Shown here piece by piece: positions 8,019 to 16,524 of a DNA stretch of 17,500 nucleotides. The DNA comes from Cristatella mucedo (taxonomy: Eukaryota > Bryozoa > Phylactolaemata > Cristatellidae). The first letter of the stretch is position 1. The number at the start of each line of letters is the position of its first letter. The notes under the pieces were generated by a model that saw nothing but the letters and a program-made list of their open reading frames with translations, was not told the origin of the DNA and ran no database searches. A program made the translations under genes and the position numbers. The stretch is taken from positions 1,772,501 to 1,790,000 of the forward strand of contig WPIO01000085.1 of NCBI GenBank assembly GCA_009760855.2. Direction: 5' to 3'.

Positions 8019-8596
8019 TAGGGAGGACTGACCGCAAAGAGCTGTCGCTTCACCTCCGAAAGACGAGTCGCCACCGAGACGGTTCAAGGAAAGACGAAGG
8101 AGTCTGGGAGCGATGTAGGAGTCTGGGAACAATGAAGGCAGCGAGCGGTTCCGGTCAAGCGGCTCCGAGTAGCGACGCCAACCGCGAACCGCAAACGCCA
8201 GGCGATCGCCAGGCGGCCAGCTGGCCTTGACCCCACTTTTGACCCCTGCCGGTCCGCGAGCGCGAAACGACCGCCTTGACCTAAAGCTTAGCCGCTTGAT
8301 CCCCGGTCCGCGACGAGTAGGGGAAGAAGCCGCAGAAACGCTGCAGCACACACGAGCTCGTACTTCGGAAAAACAACAAACAAAAACAAAAACAAAAAAT
8401 GGCTGCGAAACCCCGAAGCGCCGAACAATCGCCGCAGCCGCGAGGGGAGGCTACGCCGCCGCCGCCGCCACTGAAGAGGCCGGTCGGCGTCCATCTTTTT
8501 TAGGCAACGGCCAAAGCGAGGCTCGCCACCCAGCGCGGCCGGCGAGCGTGCGCCGTCGTCGCGGCTGCGACAAACGTGGCGCTCCTGCGTTCACGG
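8019..8596. other. No gene seen
   Basis: Contains CpG-rich stretches and an AAAAACAAAAACA run at about 8370-8400. Several frames stay open, but none has a recognisable domain. Confidence 0.45.
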
Positions 8597-8822
8597 CGTG
8601 CTGACACTGCTCGCGCTGCCATTGAACGTAATTTGGACGCTGACCCTATGTGAGTCACATCTGACCGAGCTATGCTTGTCGTCATTGGGCACGCTACCGA
8701 TAACCATTCGATCGCGATTCCTTTGCAGCACACGTAAAGTGCCTAAAGAGATTTGAGTTCTTTGAGCGTGCTATTACGAATGTATTATTATTATTATTAT
8801 TGTTATTATTATTATCATTCCA
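8597..8822 (+). mobile_element. L2-type LINE 3' UTR fragment
   Basis: It starts with GCGTGCTGACACTG, also found at 15626 in the long LINE copy. It ends in the terminal hairpin (GTAAAGTGCCTAAAGAGATTGAG-like) and a (TTA)n tail at 8783-8818. No ORF2 remains. Confidence 0.8.
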
Positions 8823-8952
8823 ATGCAATCTAGCTTTCGGCCAGCCACCGGATGGTCGGTCGGACGAATGGAGTTGGATTTGAATGCAAATGGCGACGGC
8901 TCATCGAACCGGGCTGGTCTTTAAAGTGCCGCAGCTCGAAAAGACCGGCGCG

Positions 8953-9285
8953 AAACGATGCTTCCGGCGTTGCTGCTGCTGCTTCCGGCGTTGCTGCTGC
9001 TGCTTCCGGCGCTGCTGCTGCTTCCGGCGCTGCTGCTGCTTCCGGCGCTGCTGCTGCTTCCGGCGCTGCTGCTGCTTCCGGCGCTGCGCCGGCGCTGCTG
9101 CTGCTTCCGGCGCTGCTGCTGCTTCCGGCGCTGCTGCTGCTTCCGGCGCTGCTGCTGCTTCCGGCGCTGCTGCTGCTTCCGGCGCTGCTGCTGCTTCCGG
9201 CGCTGCTGCTACTTTCGGCGCTGCTGCTGCTTTCGGCGCTGCTGCTGCTTCCGGCGCTGCTGCTGCTTCTGGCGCCGAGTTCGCG
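8953..9285. repeat. 18-bp minisatellite
   Basis: About 18 copies of GGCGCTGCTGCTGCTTCC with small changes, such as ACTTTC and one early copy with GTTGCTG. All six frames stay open because the unit is 18 bp and stop-free: Ser-rich on minus, Ala/Ser or Leu-rich on plus. The open frames are therefore not evidence of a gene. Confidence 0.95.
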
Positions 9286-9645
9286 GCGCCGGAAACAGCA
9301 GCAGCGGCGGAAGTGAGCTATCGCTGCCGCCGCCGCAGCCGCAAAACTGGAGCGTCCGCTCGTGCTCTGCCCAGCTCCTAGCGGTGCGGTGAAGCCGAGG
9401 CACCACCTATCGCCGTATGCTGTCGGCGGCGGCGGCGGCGGTGGCGTACGGATCTTTTCTCCCTCGTCCCACGCCGGCCACGCCGCCATTAGAGAGTTGT
9501 CTGCCCAGTCGGCGTCGACGCAGCCGCAGGTCGGCGCTCAGCCGCCTCAGCTGCCGCCCCCAGCAACCCGGCCAAGTCACAAGAGAAGCTGCTGCGTGAT
9601 AGCCGGCTAGGCAGCGACCCGGCGAGCGAGGCAGCCGCCGCCGCC

Positions 9646-9689
9646 GCCGCCATGCGGCGCCGGCCTTCTTCTCGGCGCCGCATGGTGGC
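9646..9689. repeat. 17-bp inverted repeat (hairpin)
   Basis: The arms 9646-9662 and 9673-9689 are reverse complements except for one G-T pair, with a 10-base loop GCCTTCTTCT. The stem core is CCATGCGGCGCCG. Confidence 0.9.
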
Positions 9690-9755
9690 GCCGGGGGCGG
9701 CTGCCTCCGGCGCGGGGCCACCGTGTCGCTGCCGCTGGTCGCTGGCGGCGCTTAC

Positions 9756-9812
9756 CTCGCACGAAGTCCTGGTACTTGAGGCTGTCGTACAACATGGCGT
9801 CGTCGTAAGCGC
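9756..9812 (-). CDS. Candidate exon, unidentified
   Basis: On the minus strand, a 57-nt stretch is flanked by acceptor AGCTGCCTCAG (AG at 9814-9813) and a strong donor GCGAG|GTAAGC (GT at 9755-9754). It encodes AYDDAMLYDSLKYQDFVR, which looks more protein-like than its surroundings. The frame also stays open upstream through a poly-Ala (GCA)n run to an ATG at 10017, so the exon may be longer. No family is recognised. The donor leaves phase 1, which matches the phase needed before exon a of the AGA-like gene 4.8 kb away. It could be an upstream exon of that gene or belong to another gene, or be chance. Confidence 0.3.
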
Positions 9813-9829
9813 CTGAGGCAGCTAGTGAC

Positions 9830-9853
9830 GCTGCTGCTGCTGCTGCTGCTGCT
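9830..9853. repeat. (CTG)n short run
   Basis: Eight CTG units, reading as GCA (Ala) on the minus strand. Confidence 0.9.
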
Positions 9854-10189
9854 GCCGGCGTCGCCTCCTCCTTCCGCTGTCCTCGACTTCGGCGTCGCCG
9901 ACGGGTCGTCGCGCTGCGGCTCACTCCGGCGACCGGCGCTGCCGCCGCGCTGCAGCTGCGGCTACAATGAGCGGATACGCGGAGCTGAGCAGGAGGCAGG
10001 CCAGCGACGCCGGTCAACCGGAAAGCCCCGCCCCTCCGCCGCCGCCGCTCCGGGAGCTAAGGGGCCCGCTCGCTCCTCTCTTCGAAGAAGTGAAAGCCCT
10101 CAGCCCAGCGAACCCGCGGCGGCTCTACGGTTGTGTTTGTAACACTAAATACCGATCGCTCGTGTGCGCGTGCAGGGTTCCTGCGCCTG

Positions 10190-10322
10190 AAGTCGGACGA
10201 GCAGGAATCAGAGTGGAGTCGGGCTGAAGTCGGACGAGCAGGAGTCGGGTTGGGACAGGCACTGGCACGAGCAGAAGTCGCAATAGAGTCGGATTGGAGA
10301 CGGAAGAGCAGGAGTCAGAAGG
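10190..10322. repeat. Degenerate minisatellite, unit about 40 bp
   Basis: Recurring words AGTCGGACGAGCAGGA, GAGTCGG and AGACGGAAGAGCAGGAG at about 30-40 bp spacing suggest an old tandem repeat. Confidence 0.65.
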
Positions 10323-10329
10323 CACAGCA

Positions 10330-11870
10330 CACGCGCACGCGGCTGAAAATGTGAGAACATGCCGACAGATGGACTGCTGCGGCCGAAAAGTAGGTCAGTC
10401 CAGGCTGGCAGGTGACCGAGACAGCGAGTGGCCATTCCGCTAAACCGGTGGGATCAGCATCTCTGCACCCTGTGACCGGGCACTCCACAAGACCGGAGTC
10501 GTTACAGGCAGATGCGCGAAGCGAAGGATTGAGAATGCGAAGCATTGGGCATGGGTGGCACGGGGGTCTGGGTGCAGAGCCCCAAACCGTATAAAAAAAG
10601 GGTCCGGGGAGCTCTGGGGAGCACCGCCCCCAGAGCTCCCCGGAGCGCAGCCGCGGCAAGCGAAAATTGGCCGCAACGGTCAGTGACGCGGTGGCTGTTT
10701 CGCAGGTCCGTCGTGAGGCGACCAATCCAATCGCGACACGTGCGGCCCGGCGGCAGCAAAGCCATGTCGGTACGACTTTTTTCAGAGGCGTGTGAAGTCT
10801 GGTCGCCGTCGGTGGCTTTTGGTGGTCTTGCCTTGTGCTGCCAGCCCACCAAGCCGAGCACGGACTGGCCGGGTGATGTGCAGCCTGGCGAAGCCCTGGG
10901 GAGGAGGCCCGCGACCGCAAGCACACAGTCGGCCACCAGTCTAGGTGTCAGACTCAGCTGTCACCTACCAGGTGGGGGGGGGGCAGGGTGGGTGGCAGCT
11001 GCCACCCCGGCCACTCGCCCCTGGCTTCGCCTATGATTACAGGCAAGACCATGCGATCGGCAACCCGATCGGCATCAGCTGGGCTCCCAGCTTGACTGCC
11101 CACCGGTTACCGGAGCACCTGCCTCAGTCTCAGTCCGACTTCGGCAGGTGGATGGGGGGCAGCACAGGTACAGGTGGAGGGAGTGCAGGTGAGTGGGAGC
11201 AGCACAGCTGGTCCGGTTGTCGGCTGAGAGACGGCCATGGAGGTCGGCCACCTGAGCCGGACGGTCGGGGGGGGGGAGTGCAGGTGCCACCATGCCAGCA
11301 TGTCGGGGCGAAATGCCTCCTCTCCCACGGTGCAAGGTGCTTGGTACATTGCCAGCATGTCACGTGGTTGGGTGGGCAGCTCGTGCACTGGGCCCTATGA
11401 AGTGCTTCACTGTCTCCAGTGCGCAGCGACATGAATTCGCGGCAGCAGCGAAAGCGTAACAGAACTGCTGCTCGAACCTCGAGAAGCAAGGTGACTCTGC
11501 AGGTCAGCTAAACAAATCAGGTACAGTTGACAATGTGACGTCGAGCATTCGGAAATCAAGAGCATCAGGATGAGGTTCTGACTCTGAGATTGAAAGTCTG
11601 GCTGCAGGGAAGGCTGCCGCAAGGCAGGGGTTTGGCTCGGAGCAGGGCCCTTGCTGCCACGACCAGGCCACAGTGAGGACAAGGTAAATCAATCGCCAGG
11701 TAAGCCGACACAGGGAGCAGAGCATAGGAGGATTCGTGGTGAATCAGACCAAAAGAATGTTCACCCTGTAACACAGAGCGAGAGTAACCCATTCCTTTAG
11801 CTTAGACTCTTGTGCACAGTAAAAAAAAATTAGACGCATTGACAGGCTGATGACATGTAGCAGATTGATG
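10330..11870. other. No recognisable gene
   Basis: Several frames of 140-200 codons are open on both strands in this GC-rich stretch, including 10315-10926 and 10502-10936 on minus and 10945-11400 on plus. Their proteins have no recognised domains and overlap each other in different frames, as expected by chance at this GC content. G-runs occur at 10972-10999 and 11265-11275. Confidence 0.5.
10603..10644. repeat. 17-bp perfect inverted repeat (hairpin)
   Basis: The arms 10603-10619 and 10628-10644 (TCCGGGGAGCTCTGGGG and its complement) have an 8-base loop. It is preceded by TATAAAAAAAGG at 10590-10602. Confidence 0.95.
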
Positions 11871-11872
11871 CG

Positions 11873-11925
11873 GATCTTTAGCTCTGCAGGTCCCTGGACT
11901 GTGGAACTCGCTTCGACAATTCTTA
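11873..11925 (+). mobile_element. Possible L2 ORF2 relic
   Basis: With one frameshift, 11878-11912 reads FSSAGP then LWNSLRQFLR, resembling the RAFS-APKLWNSLP end of L2 ORF2. No 3' hairpin was found downstream. Too short to be sure. Confidence 0.3.
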
Positions 11926-12054
11926 CGCAACGACAACTGCTTTCCTGCTGCCGACTATGGCTCATCCTTTTTAGCGGTCCTGAGCTGCTACTTCCATGCT
12001 ACTCACTATCTCAACTGCTCTCCTGACTCTGCTATGCTTCCCACTCTCTCTTTG

Positions 12055-12055
<1 letters not shown>

Positions 12056-12133
<78 letters not shown>

Positions 12134-12160
12134 GCCTCTGTCTCTGTCTCTGCCTCTGCC
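12056..12160. repeat. (TC)n microsatellite
   Basis: About 36 TC units to 12127, followed by imperfect CTGTCTCTGCC units. Confidence 0.95.
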
Positions 12161-12214
12161 GTCTCAAGCTTCGTGAGACGAAGTCTGTTGGCTACCGAAT
12201 GGGTACCGAAAGCC

Positions 12215-12303
12215 GCTTAGGCTGTGAGCGAGCTATACAAAACTCTCCTGCGTAACACCCACATGGTCTTTATGACTTTGTGGAGTTACAGACGGAGATA
12301 CAT
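12215..12303 (+). repeat. Unclassified dispersed repeat, copy A
   Basis: Shares TTAGGCT-TGAG-GAGC, ACAAAACTCTC, CATGTGRAACAC-like words, TTTG(T/C)GGAGTTACAG and CGGAGAT in the same order with 17211-17303. About three quarters of positions appear identical by eye. No tRNA boxes and no coding potential. Confidence 0.7.
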
Positions 12304-12450
12304 TACATTGACAAAACATGTTCAAGACTACACGTGCTCCAGTCGCACGGGCCAATAGTTTGCTGAGACACGTTGGGCGGTGACTCAAAAAGCTCATGAC
12401 TGCCTTTGCCGGTGACCTAGCTAAGATTAAGTAGAGGAGAGATCTAACTC

Positions 12451-12469
12451 TGACCTTGACCTTTGACCA
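12451..12469 (-). promoter_or_regulatory. Nuclear-receptor half-site cluster (predicted)
   Basis: TGACCTTGACCTTTGACCA reads on the minus strand as three AGGTCA-type half-sites: TGGTCA, one base, then AGGTCA directly followed by AGGTCA. The first pair fits a DR1 and the last part contains TCAAGGTCA, the extended monomer site of NR5A/ERR-type receptors. No gene start is known nearby, so a role is unproven. Confidence 0.3.
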
Positions 12470-12696
12470 CTGGATGCTTGAGAAGTTCGCCGGGCGACAA
12501 GCCGCTCAACACGCCCCTTAGGGTCGGTCCAAGGCCACGACTCAAGTCCAAGGTTGAGGCCTGCCTTGTTATACGAGACGGCTTGTGAAATCGCCAATGC
12601 AGAAGCTCAAATATCACTCAGCTAGAGCCTTTCTTGACGTCACGAGCCCTGTGCATTTAGAAGTCAGCGACGTCACAGGCCGTGTACGGTAATAGG

Positions 12697-12738
12697 TAGT
12701 TAGAAGGTTAGGAGGTTAGAAGGTTAGGAGGTTAGAGG
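12697..12738. repeat. Short TTAGG-like repeat
   Basis: Alternating 8-mers TTAGAAGG and TTAGGAGG, about five units. Resembles, but is not, a telomeric repeat. Confidence 0.7.
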
Positions 12739-12849
12739 GCATGCTGCTCCCACTCTCCAATCCCACTGGGGCGAGGAGAGTGGGATTATGTCAAGGTTTC
12801 TCTGACGATCTTTGTTCATTCGCATCGCATAGTCTGGAGTCTACCACTT

Positions 12850-13029
12850 TGGTGAGCCGTGATGGCACACTAGGTAAGGTGGTTGCTTTCACGACCTCGT
12901 TCCCGAGGTCGTGGGTTCGATTCCTGTGGTGGGCGATTCTTTATTGCCACTGCAAGCGGTGGTGATAGCCGTAAAGGCTCTTCTGTCGCTATACAAAAAA
13001 AAGGCTGTTTAATCAGCTAGGATTTTTTT
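12850..13029 (+). mobile_element. tRNA-derived SINE, copy 3, with target-site duplication
   Basis: The best copy. The A-box TGGCACACTAGG (12863-12874) is followed by a long-variable-arm-like stem (GACCTCG...CGAGGTC) and a perfect B-box GGTTCGATTCC (12915-12925). A-to-B spacing of 52 bases fits a tRNA-Leu/Ser-type parent. Next come the shared body and a T-run end. The flanks carry TACCACTT at 12842-12849 and again at 13030-13037, an 8-bp target-site duplication. Confidence 0.95.
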
Positions 13030-13037
13030 TACCACTT

Positions 13038-13220
13038 AGATAAGACCTGATCCATTGCAAAGCGGTGCCAGTAATGCCCAGGCGAGATGAGAGGCGCTCA
13101 AGAAGGACTCGGCGATCGCTAGTGTCCAAAGCTGCCGAAAGATGGAGCAAGAGCGAGTGGAGATACTCAACCCATTAAGTAAGTCGTTTGTAGGTCGTAA
13201 GTAGGTCGGACGCAGTCAAT
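13038..13220. other. Unassigned spacer
   Basis: No recognised feature between the SINE and the 15-bp minisatellite. Confidence 0.5.
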
Positions 13221-13249
13221 GGTCCCGTTCAGGAGCAGCAGGAGCCGTG

Positions 13250-13462
13250 GCAAAAGCAGCAGGAGCAGGCGGAGCAGGAGCAGGCGGAGCAGGAGCAGGC
13301 GGAGCAGGAGCAGGCGGAGCAGGAGCAGGCGGAGCAGGAGCAGGCGGAGCAGGAGCAGGCGGAGCAGGAGCAGGCGGAGCAGGAGCAGGCGGAGCAGGAG
13401 CAGGCGGAGCAGGAGCAGGCGGAGCAGGAGCAGGCGGAGCAGGAGCAGGCGGAGCAGGAGCT
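13250..13462. repeat. 15-bp minisatellite
   Basis: About 14 nearly identical copies of GGAGCAGGAGCAGGC. The unit length is divisible by three and stop-free, so long Arg/Ser, Gly/Ala or Cys/Ser frames stay open in most frames without indicating a gene. Confidence 0.97.
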
Positions 13463-13560
13463 CAAGCATCAGCTCAATCAATTTTTGCTGTTTTCGTCGC
13501 GCAGCTTTTTCACTATTTTCTGCAGTTTTTTTTGAGTGGCGTCTTGCGCACGGCTCTGGG

Positions 13561-13765
13561 AATAATAATAATAATAATAATAATAATATTGCACTTGATA
13601 AAGCGCCCTCAGAGAACTTAGTCTCTTTCTAGGCGCTTTACATTTGCTGCAAAGGGACATGCAATTGAATGGTGAGTAAAATCATGCTTGGAAAACAAAC
13701 GAAATGAATAATATGGTTTGGGGTGGCATGCACATGCATGCTCTGGGAAGTGACTTTTGGCTGCA
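13561..13765 (-). mobile_element. L2-type LINE 3' fragment, antisense
   Basis: Starts (on plus) with (AAT)n at 13561-13589, then the terminal hairpin on minus (GTAAAGCGCCTAGAAAGAGAC). Upstream on minus, CACCCCAAACCAT and AGCATGAT-TTACTCACC match the 3' UTR of the long copy at 15690-15745. The 5' limit is approximate. Confidence 0.8.
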
Positions 13766-13779
13766 GTTCAATTGTGGGC

Positions 13780-13993
13780 TAATGGCTTGGCTTTGTCGAC
13801 ATGCACCACTGTTTTTCCAAGACATACGTGAGCGACCCTGCAGTCGCAGCAATCGCACAAACTATTCGTGTATGCCTGTGGCAGCCAAGCGGATTCGAAC
13901 TGGTCCTTTGCAGCATATGTAAAGCGCCTAGAAAGAGACTGAGTTCTCCGAGGGCGCTTTAACGAGTGTATTATTATTCTTATTATCATTACC
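13780..13993 (+). mobile_element. L2-type LINE 3' fragment, sense
   Basis: It ends in CCTTTGCAGCATATGTAAAGCGCC, then AGAAAGAGACTGAG, then GGGCGCTTTAACGAGTG and a TTATTATTC tail. The hairpin is nearly identical to the inverted neighbour at 13590-13660. The body upstream is too diverged to place the 5' end firmly. Confidence 0.75.
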
Positions 13994-14115
13994 ACTCGCA
14001 GCAGCAGATATTATGGAGAGCTATGGGTGTCGGAGAAATTAAACGTCCACCGCAGTCACGTCAGCGAGCAGTGACCGGATCCCTATCAGCTACAGCTGGA
14101 TCGCTGCCCACTGCA

Positions 14116-14185
14116 GGACTCGAACCCAAGACCCGGACAGTGCAGAGCGAGCGCCCTACCCCAGCTAAAAGACCCGGAGACGAAC
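14116..14185 (-). mobile_element. tRNA-Ala-like relic / SINE head, antisense
   Basis: On the minus strand: TTTTAGCTGGGGTAGGGCGC, a stretch with CTCTGCAC where a UGC anticodon loop would lie, then GGGTTCGAGTCC (B-box, 14127-14116). The order and spacing match tRNA-Ala, but the stems no longer pair and the D-loop is shortened, so it is a relic, not a working tRNA. It differs from the SINE at 12.9 kb. Confidence 0.6.
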
Positions 14186-14297
14186 CTGCCAGTGTGTAAG
14201 TACCCCTCCTTTGTGCGGAGCAGGCTGTCGTGGCCGCAACAGCCGGCCGAAACAGCTACCCCGTCAGCCTGCCGCCCGTCAGTAACCCCGTTTAGGA

Positions 14298-14516
14298 TAG
14301 AGCCGGGAGCGAAGCAATAGAGGCGAAGCGATAGAGGCGAAGCGATAGAGGCGAAGCGATAGAGGCGAAGCGATAGAGGCGAAGCGATAGAGGCGAAGCG
14401 ATAGAGGCGAAGCGATAGAGGCGAAGCGATGGGGGCGAAGCGATAGAGGCGAAGCGATAGAGGCGAAGCGATAGAGGCGAAGCGATAGAGACGAAGCAAT
14501 AGAGGCGAAGCAATAG
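14298..14516. repeat. 14-bp minisatellite
   Basis: About 15 copies of GATAGAGGCGAAGC with single-base variants (GGGGGC, GAGACG, CAATAG). Because 14 is not a multiple of three, the long minus-strand frame through it repeats every 42 bases. Confidence 0.95.
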
Positions 14517-14609
14517 ACTCAACGATTTCGCATCTAGCGGCCATGCCACTTACGAGGCAGCCAGCGAGTGCTAGCCGCCAGCAGCCGCTCGACCGCTGGC
14601 TGAGTGGCA

Positions 14610-15835
14610 ACAATGATACGAGGGGGTACCTCCGGGTTCCGTGCTTGGTCCGGCTCTTTTCACGGTTCATACTCTTCCTCTTGCCGATGTGATTGCCAAG
14701 CACAATCTAGGCTTTCAGTTTTTTTTATGCGGATGACACTCAGTTGTACCTTTGCTTTGATCCATCCCAGCCTTCGAGCACCTCGATTTCTCTCAACTCC
14801 CTTGCTGCATGTATTCATGACATCCGCACATGGATGGCAGCAAATTATTCTCAAATTAAATTATGATAAAACCAACTTAGTAGCTATGGGCAAACCAAGT
14901 GGGATTCAGAAATTAGAAAGGCTAACGCTCAAAATTGGTTCTGCCAGCTTATTTCGTGTTGAATATGCACGAAATCCAAGTGTCGTGTTCCAAAATGTTC
15001 TTTCGTTTAACGACCACATCAACTCCACAATCAAGCCTGCCTACTTTCAGCTACAAAATATTGCCAAACCTCGGGCTTGTTTAGACAAGGATACCATATC
15101 TAGGTTGATCCATGCATTTGTGACATCCTGTCTTGGCTTCTGTAACTCACTGATTGCTGGTCTACCGGCAAGTGCAATCAGATGCTTACAGCTAATGCAA
15201 AACTCTGCATCTAGGCTTGTCTGTCGTGAGCGTCTCAGTTGCCACATCACACCACTTCTCACCGACCTGCACTGGCTACCAGACACGCAACAGATTTGAC
15301 TTTTAAGGTTTTGTCGCTTACTTTTAGGTTCCCTTGTTCTTTGACTCCAGCCTACCTATCAGATCTACTGCACCACCATGCAAAGCATCGTAGCACCCGC
15401 TTTTTTGAATCCAACTGTTTACCCATACCTCGTGCAAACGTCAAATCCTTTGGAGGCCGTGCCTTTAGGTTCGTATGCTCCCAAAGCCTGGAACTCACTC
15501 CCTACTTGCGTCACGACATCCCCTGACTTGACCACATTTAAAAAGAATTTAAAAAGAAATAAAAAACAAACCTATTTATGACAGCATTTAGTTGGTCCAT
15601 GCGATTTGTTCTTTATGCGCTTATGCGTGCTGACACTGTTGCATGCTGCCACTAACCGCACTTGCATGCTGACCTCGTGTGTGTCACCCCTAACCATGTT
15701 CAAGTTGTTCATAAAGCATGATACCACTCACCACTCGAGTGTGCTTCCCTTGCAGAAAATGTAAAGCACCTAGAAAGAGATTGAGTTCTCTGAAGGCGCT
15801 TTATCAAGTGTATGGTGAGGATTATTATTACCAAT
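14610..15835 (+). mobile_element. L2/CR1-type LINE, 5'-truncated and broken
   Basis: 14623 onwards reads GVPPGSVLGP, then LPLADVIAKHN, then (after an extra base in a T-run at 14718-14726) YADDTQLYL at 14726 onwards, the catalytic motif of the reverse transcriptase. Further on are RTWMAAN, LNYDKT, FVTSCLGFCN, AIRCLQLMQNSASR, LHWLP, AYLSDLL and APKAWNSLP, the typical L2/CR1 ORF2 C-terminal order. At least three frameshifts or stops are present: the T-run, about 14850, and about 15295. The 3' UTR ends in the terminal hairpin (15761-15805) and a short ATTATTATT tail. No endonuclease part remains. A dead, truncated copy. Confidence 0.92.
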
Positions 15836-16500
15836 GGGGGTCTCTCCAGCAGGCCATCCTCTGGGGAGATTAAGCTGGTTTTGATAACTGGAGTTCCCTA
15901 AAATCAGCCACTGGAAATTAGCTGCGCCGAGAGACATCCGATAGCCTTTAAGGCTGTGGACATCAAGAGACCTGATAATAAATTGCTGGCCCAATAGTGG
16001 CACCGGGAATAAATTTATATTTTCTGATGGCAGGGTTGGCAGCAGAGCTTTCAAGCCACCCGAATCGGCTCAGAGAGCCCAAATAACTATTTATACTTAT
16101 GATGGTACACTAAAGAGGATGACTTACTTAAACTTGTTAGAGTGCTGCACTGTATAGTATGGCTGGTCTGAGGCTGAGAAACCCTGATTTCTTGTGGCCA
16201 GCATTAAAGAGTTCGGCCATGGAAGTGTTGGGCATACTAGCGAAATCGGATATCTCATACTATATGAAGGTGGCTTATGTTCTGAAAGCCCACTTTGGAA
16301 AACTGGAAGCTGATGCAAGTGGGGAAGAACTGTCAGTAAGGTAGGTATGAGGAAGGTTTAGACACTGAGTGCCTGGTGGCGCTCGATATGGAGAAAGGTG
16401 AAGGACGCAAGAGGAAGTTAAGAGAGTTGGAGATACAATGCTGCATGCAGCCAACAAGAATGGCCTGGCCCGAAATTACGAAGCTGGCTCGGGGAAAAGT
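15836..16500. other. No recognisable gene
   Basis: A 61-codon plus frame (16159-16344) starting MAGLRLRNPDF ends at a possible donor (GTAGGT at 16342), but the protein is not recognised. It is reported only as an unassigned ORF. Confidence 0.4.
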
Positions 16501-16524
16501 AAGCAACGTAGTAAGCGGGTCCAC

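Larger units (their letters stand above)
9400..10130. other. GC-rich, CpG-rich region
   Basis: Dense CpG with GCC/GCT triplet runs. It could be a CpG-island promoter and would suit a first exon, but no start codon or domain can be fixed. A 17-bp inverted repeat lies at 9646-9689 and a weak candidate exon at 9756-9812. Confidence 0.4.
12304..12849. other. No gene seen; possible regulatory motifs
   Basis: Holds a nuclear-receptor-like half-site cluster at 12451-12469, a CRE palindrome at 12635-12642, an alternating TTAGAAGG/TTAGGAGG run at 12697-12738, and an inverted repeat with 11-bp arms at 12748-12758 and 12775-12785. Confidence 0.45.

Noticed and set aside
8830-9489. 219-codon minus-strand Ser/Ala-rich frame
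   Set aside because: Most of it is the 18-bp minisatellite, which has no stop in most frames.
10315-10936. Overlapping 203- and 144-codon minus frames
   Set aside because: Two frames over the same bases with a hairpin inside; neither protein is recognised.
12697-12738. Telomere-like repeat
   Set aside because: The units are TTAGAAGG/TTAGGAGG, not TTAGGG, and only about five are present.
13167-13632. Arg/Ser-rich and Leu-rich long frames
   Set aside because: Produced by the 15-bp stop-free minisatellite; no flanking coding signals.
13885-13900. B-box-like GTTCGAATCC on the minus strand
   Set aside because: No A-box lies at the right distance; the upstream sequence is the L2 tail.
14086-14703. 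205-codon minus-strand frame
   Set aside because: Generated by the 14-bp minisatellite plus a tRNA-like relic and antisense LINE sequence.
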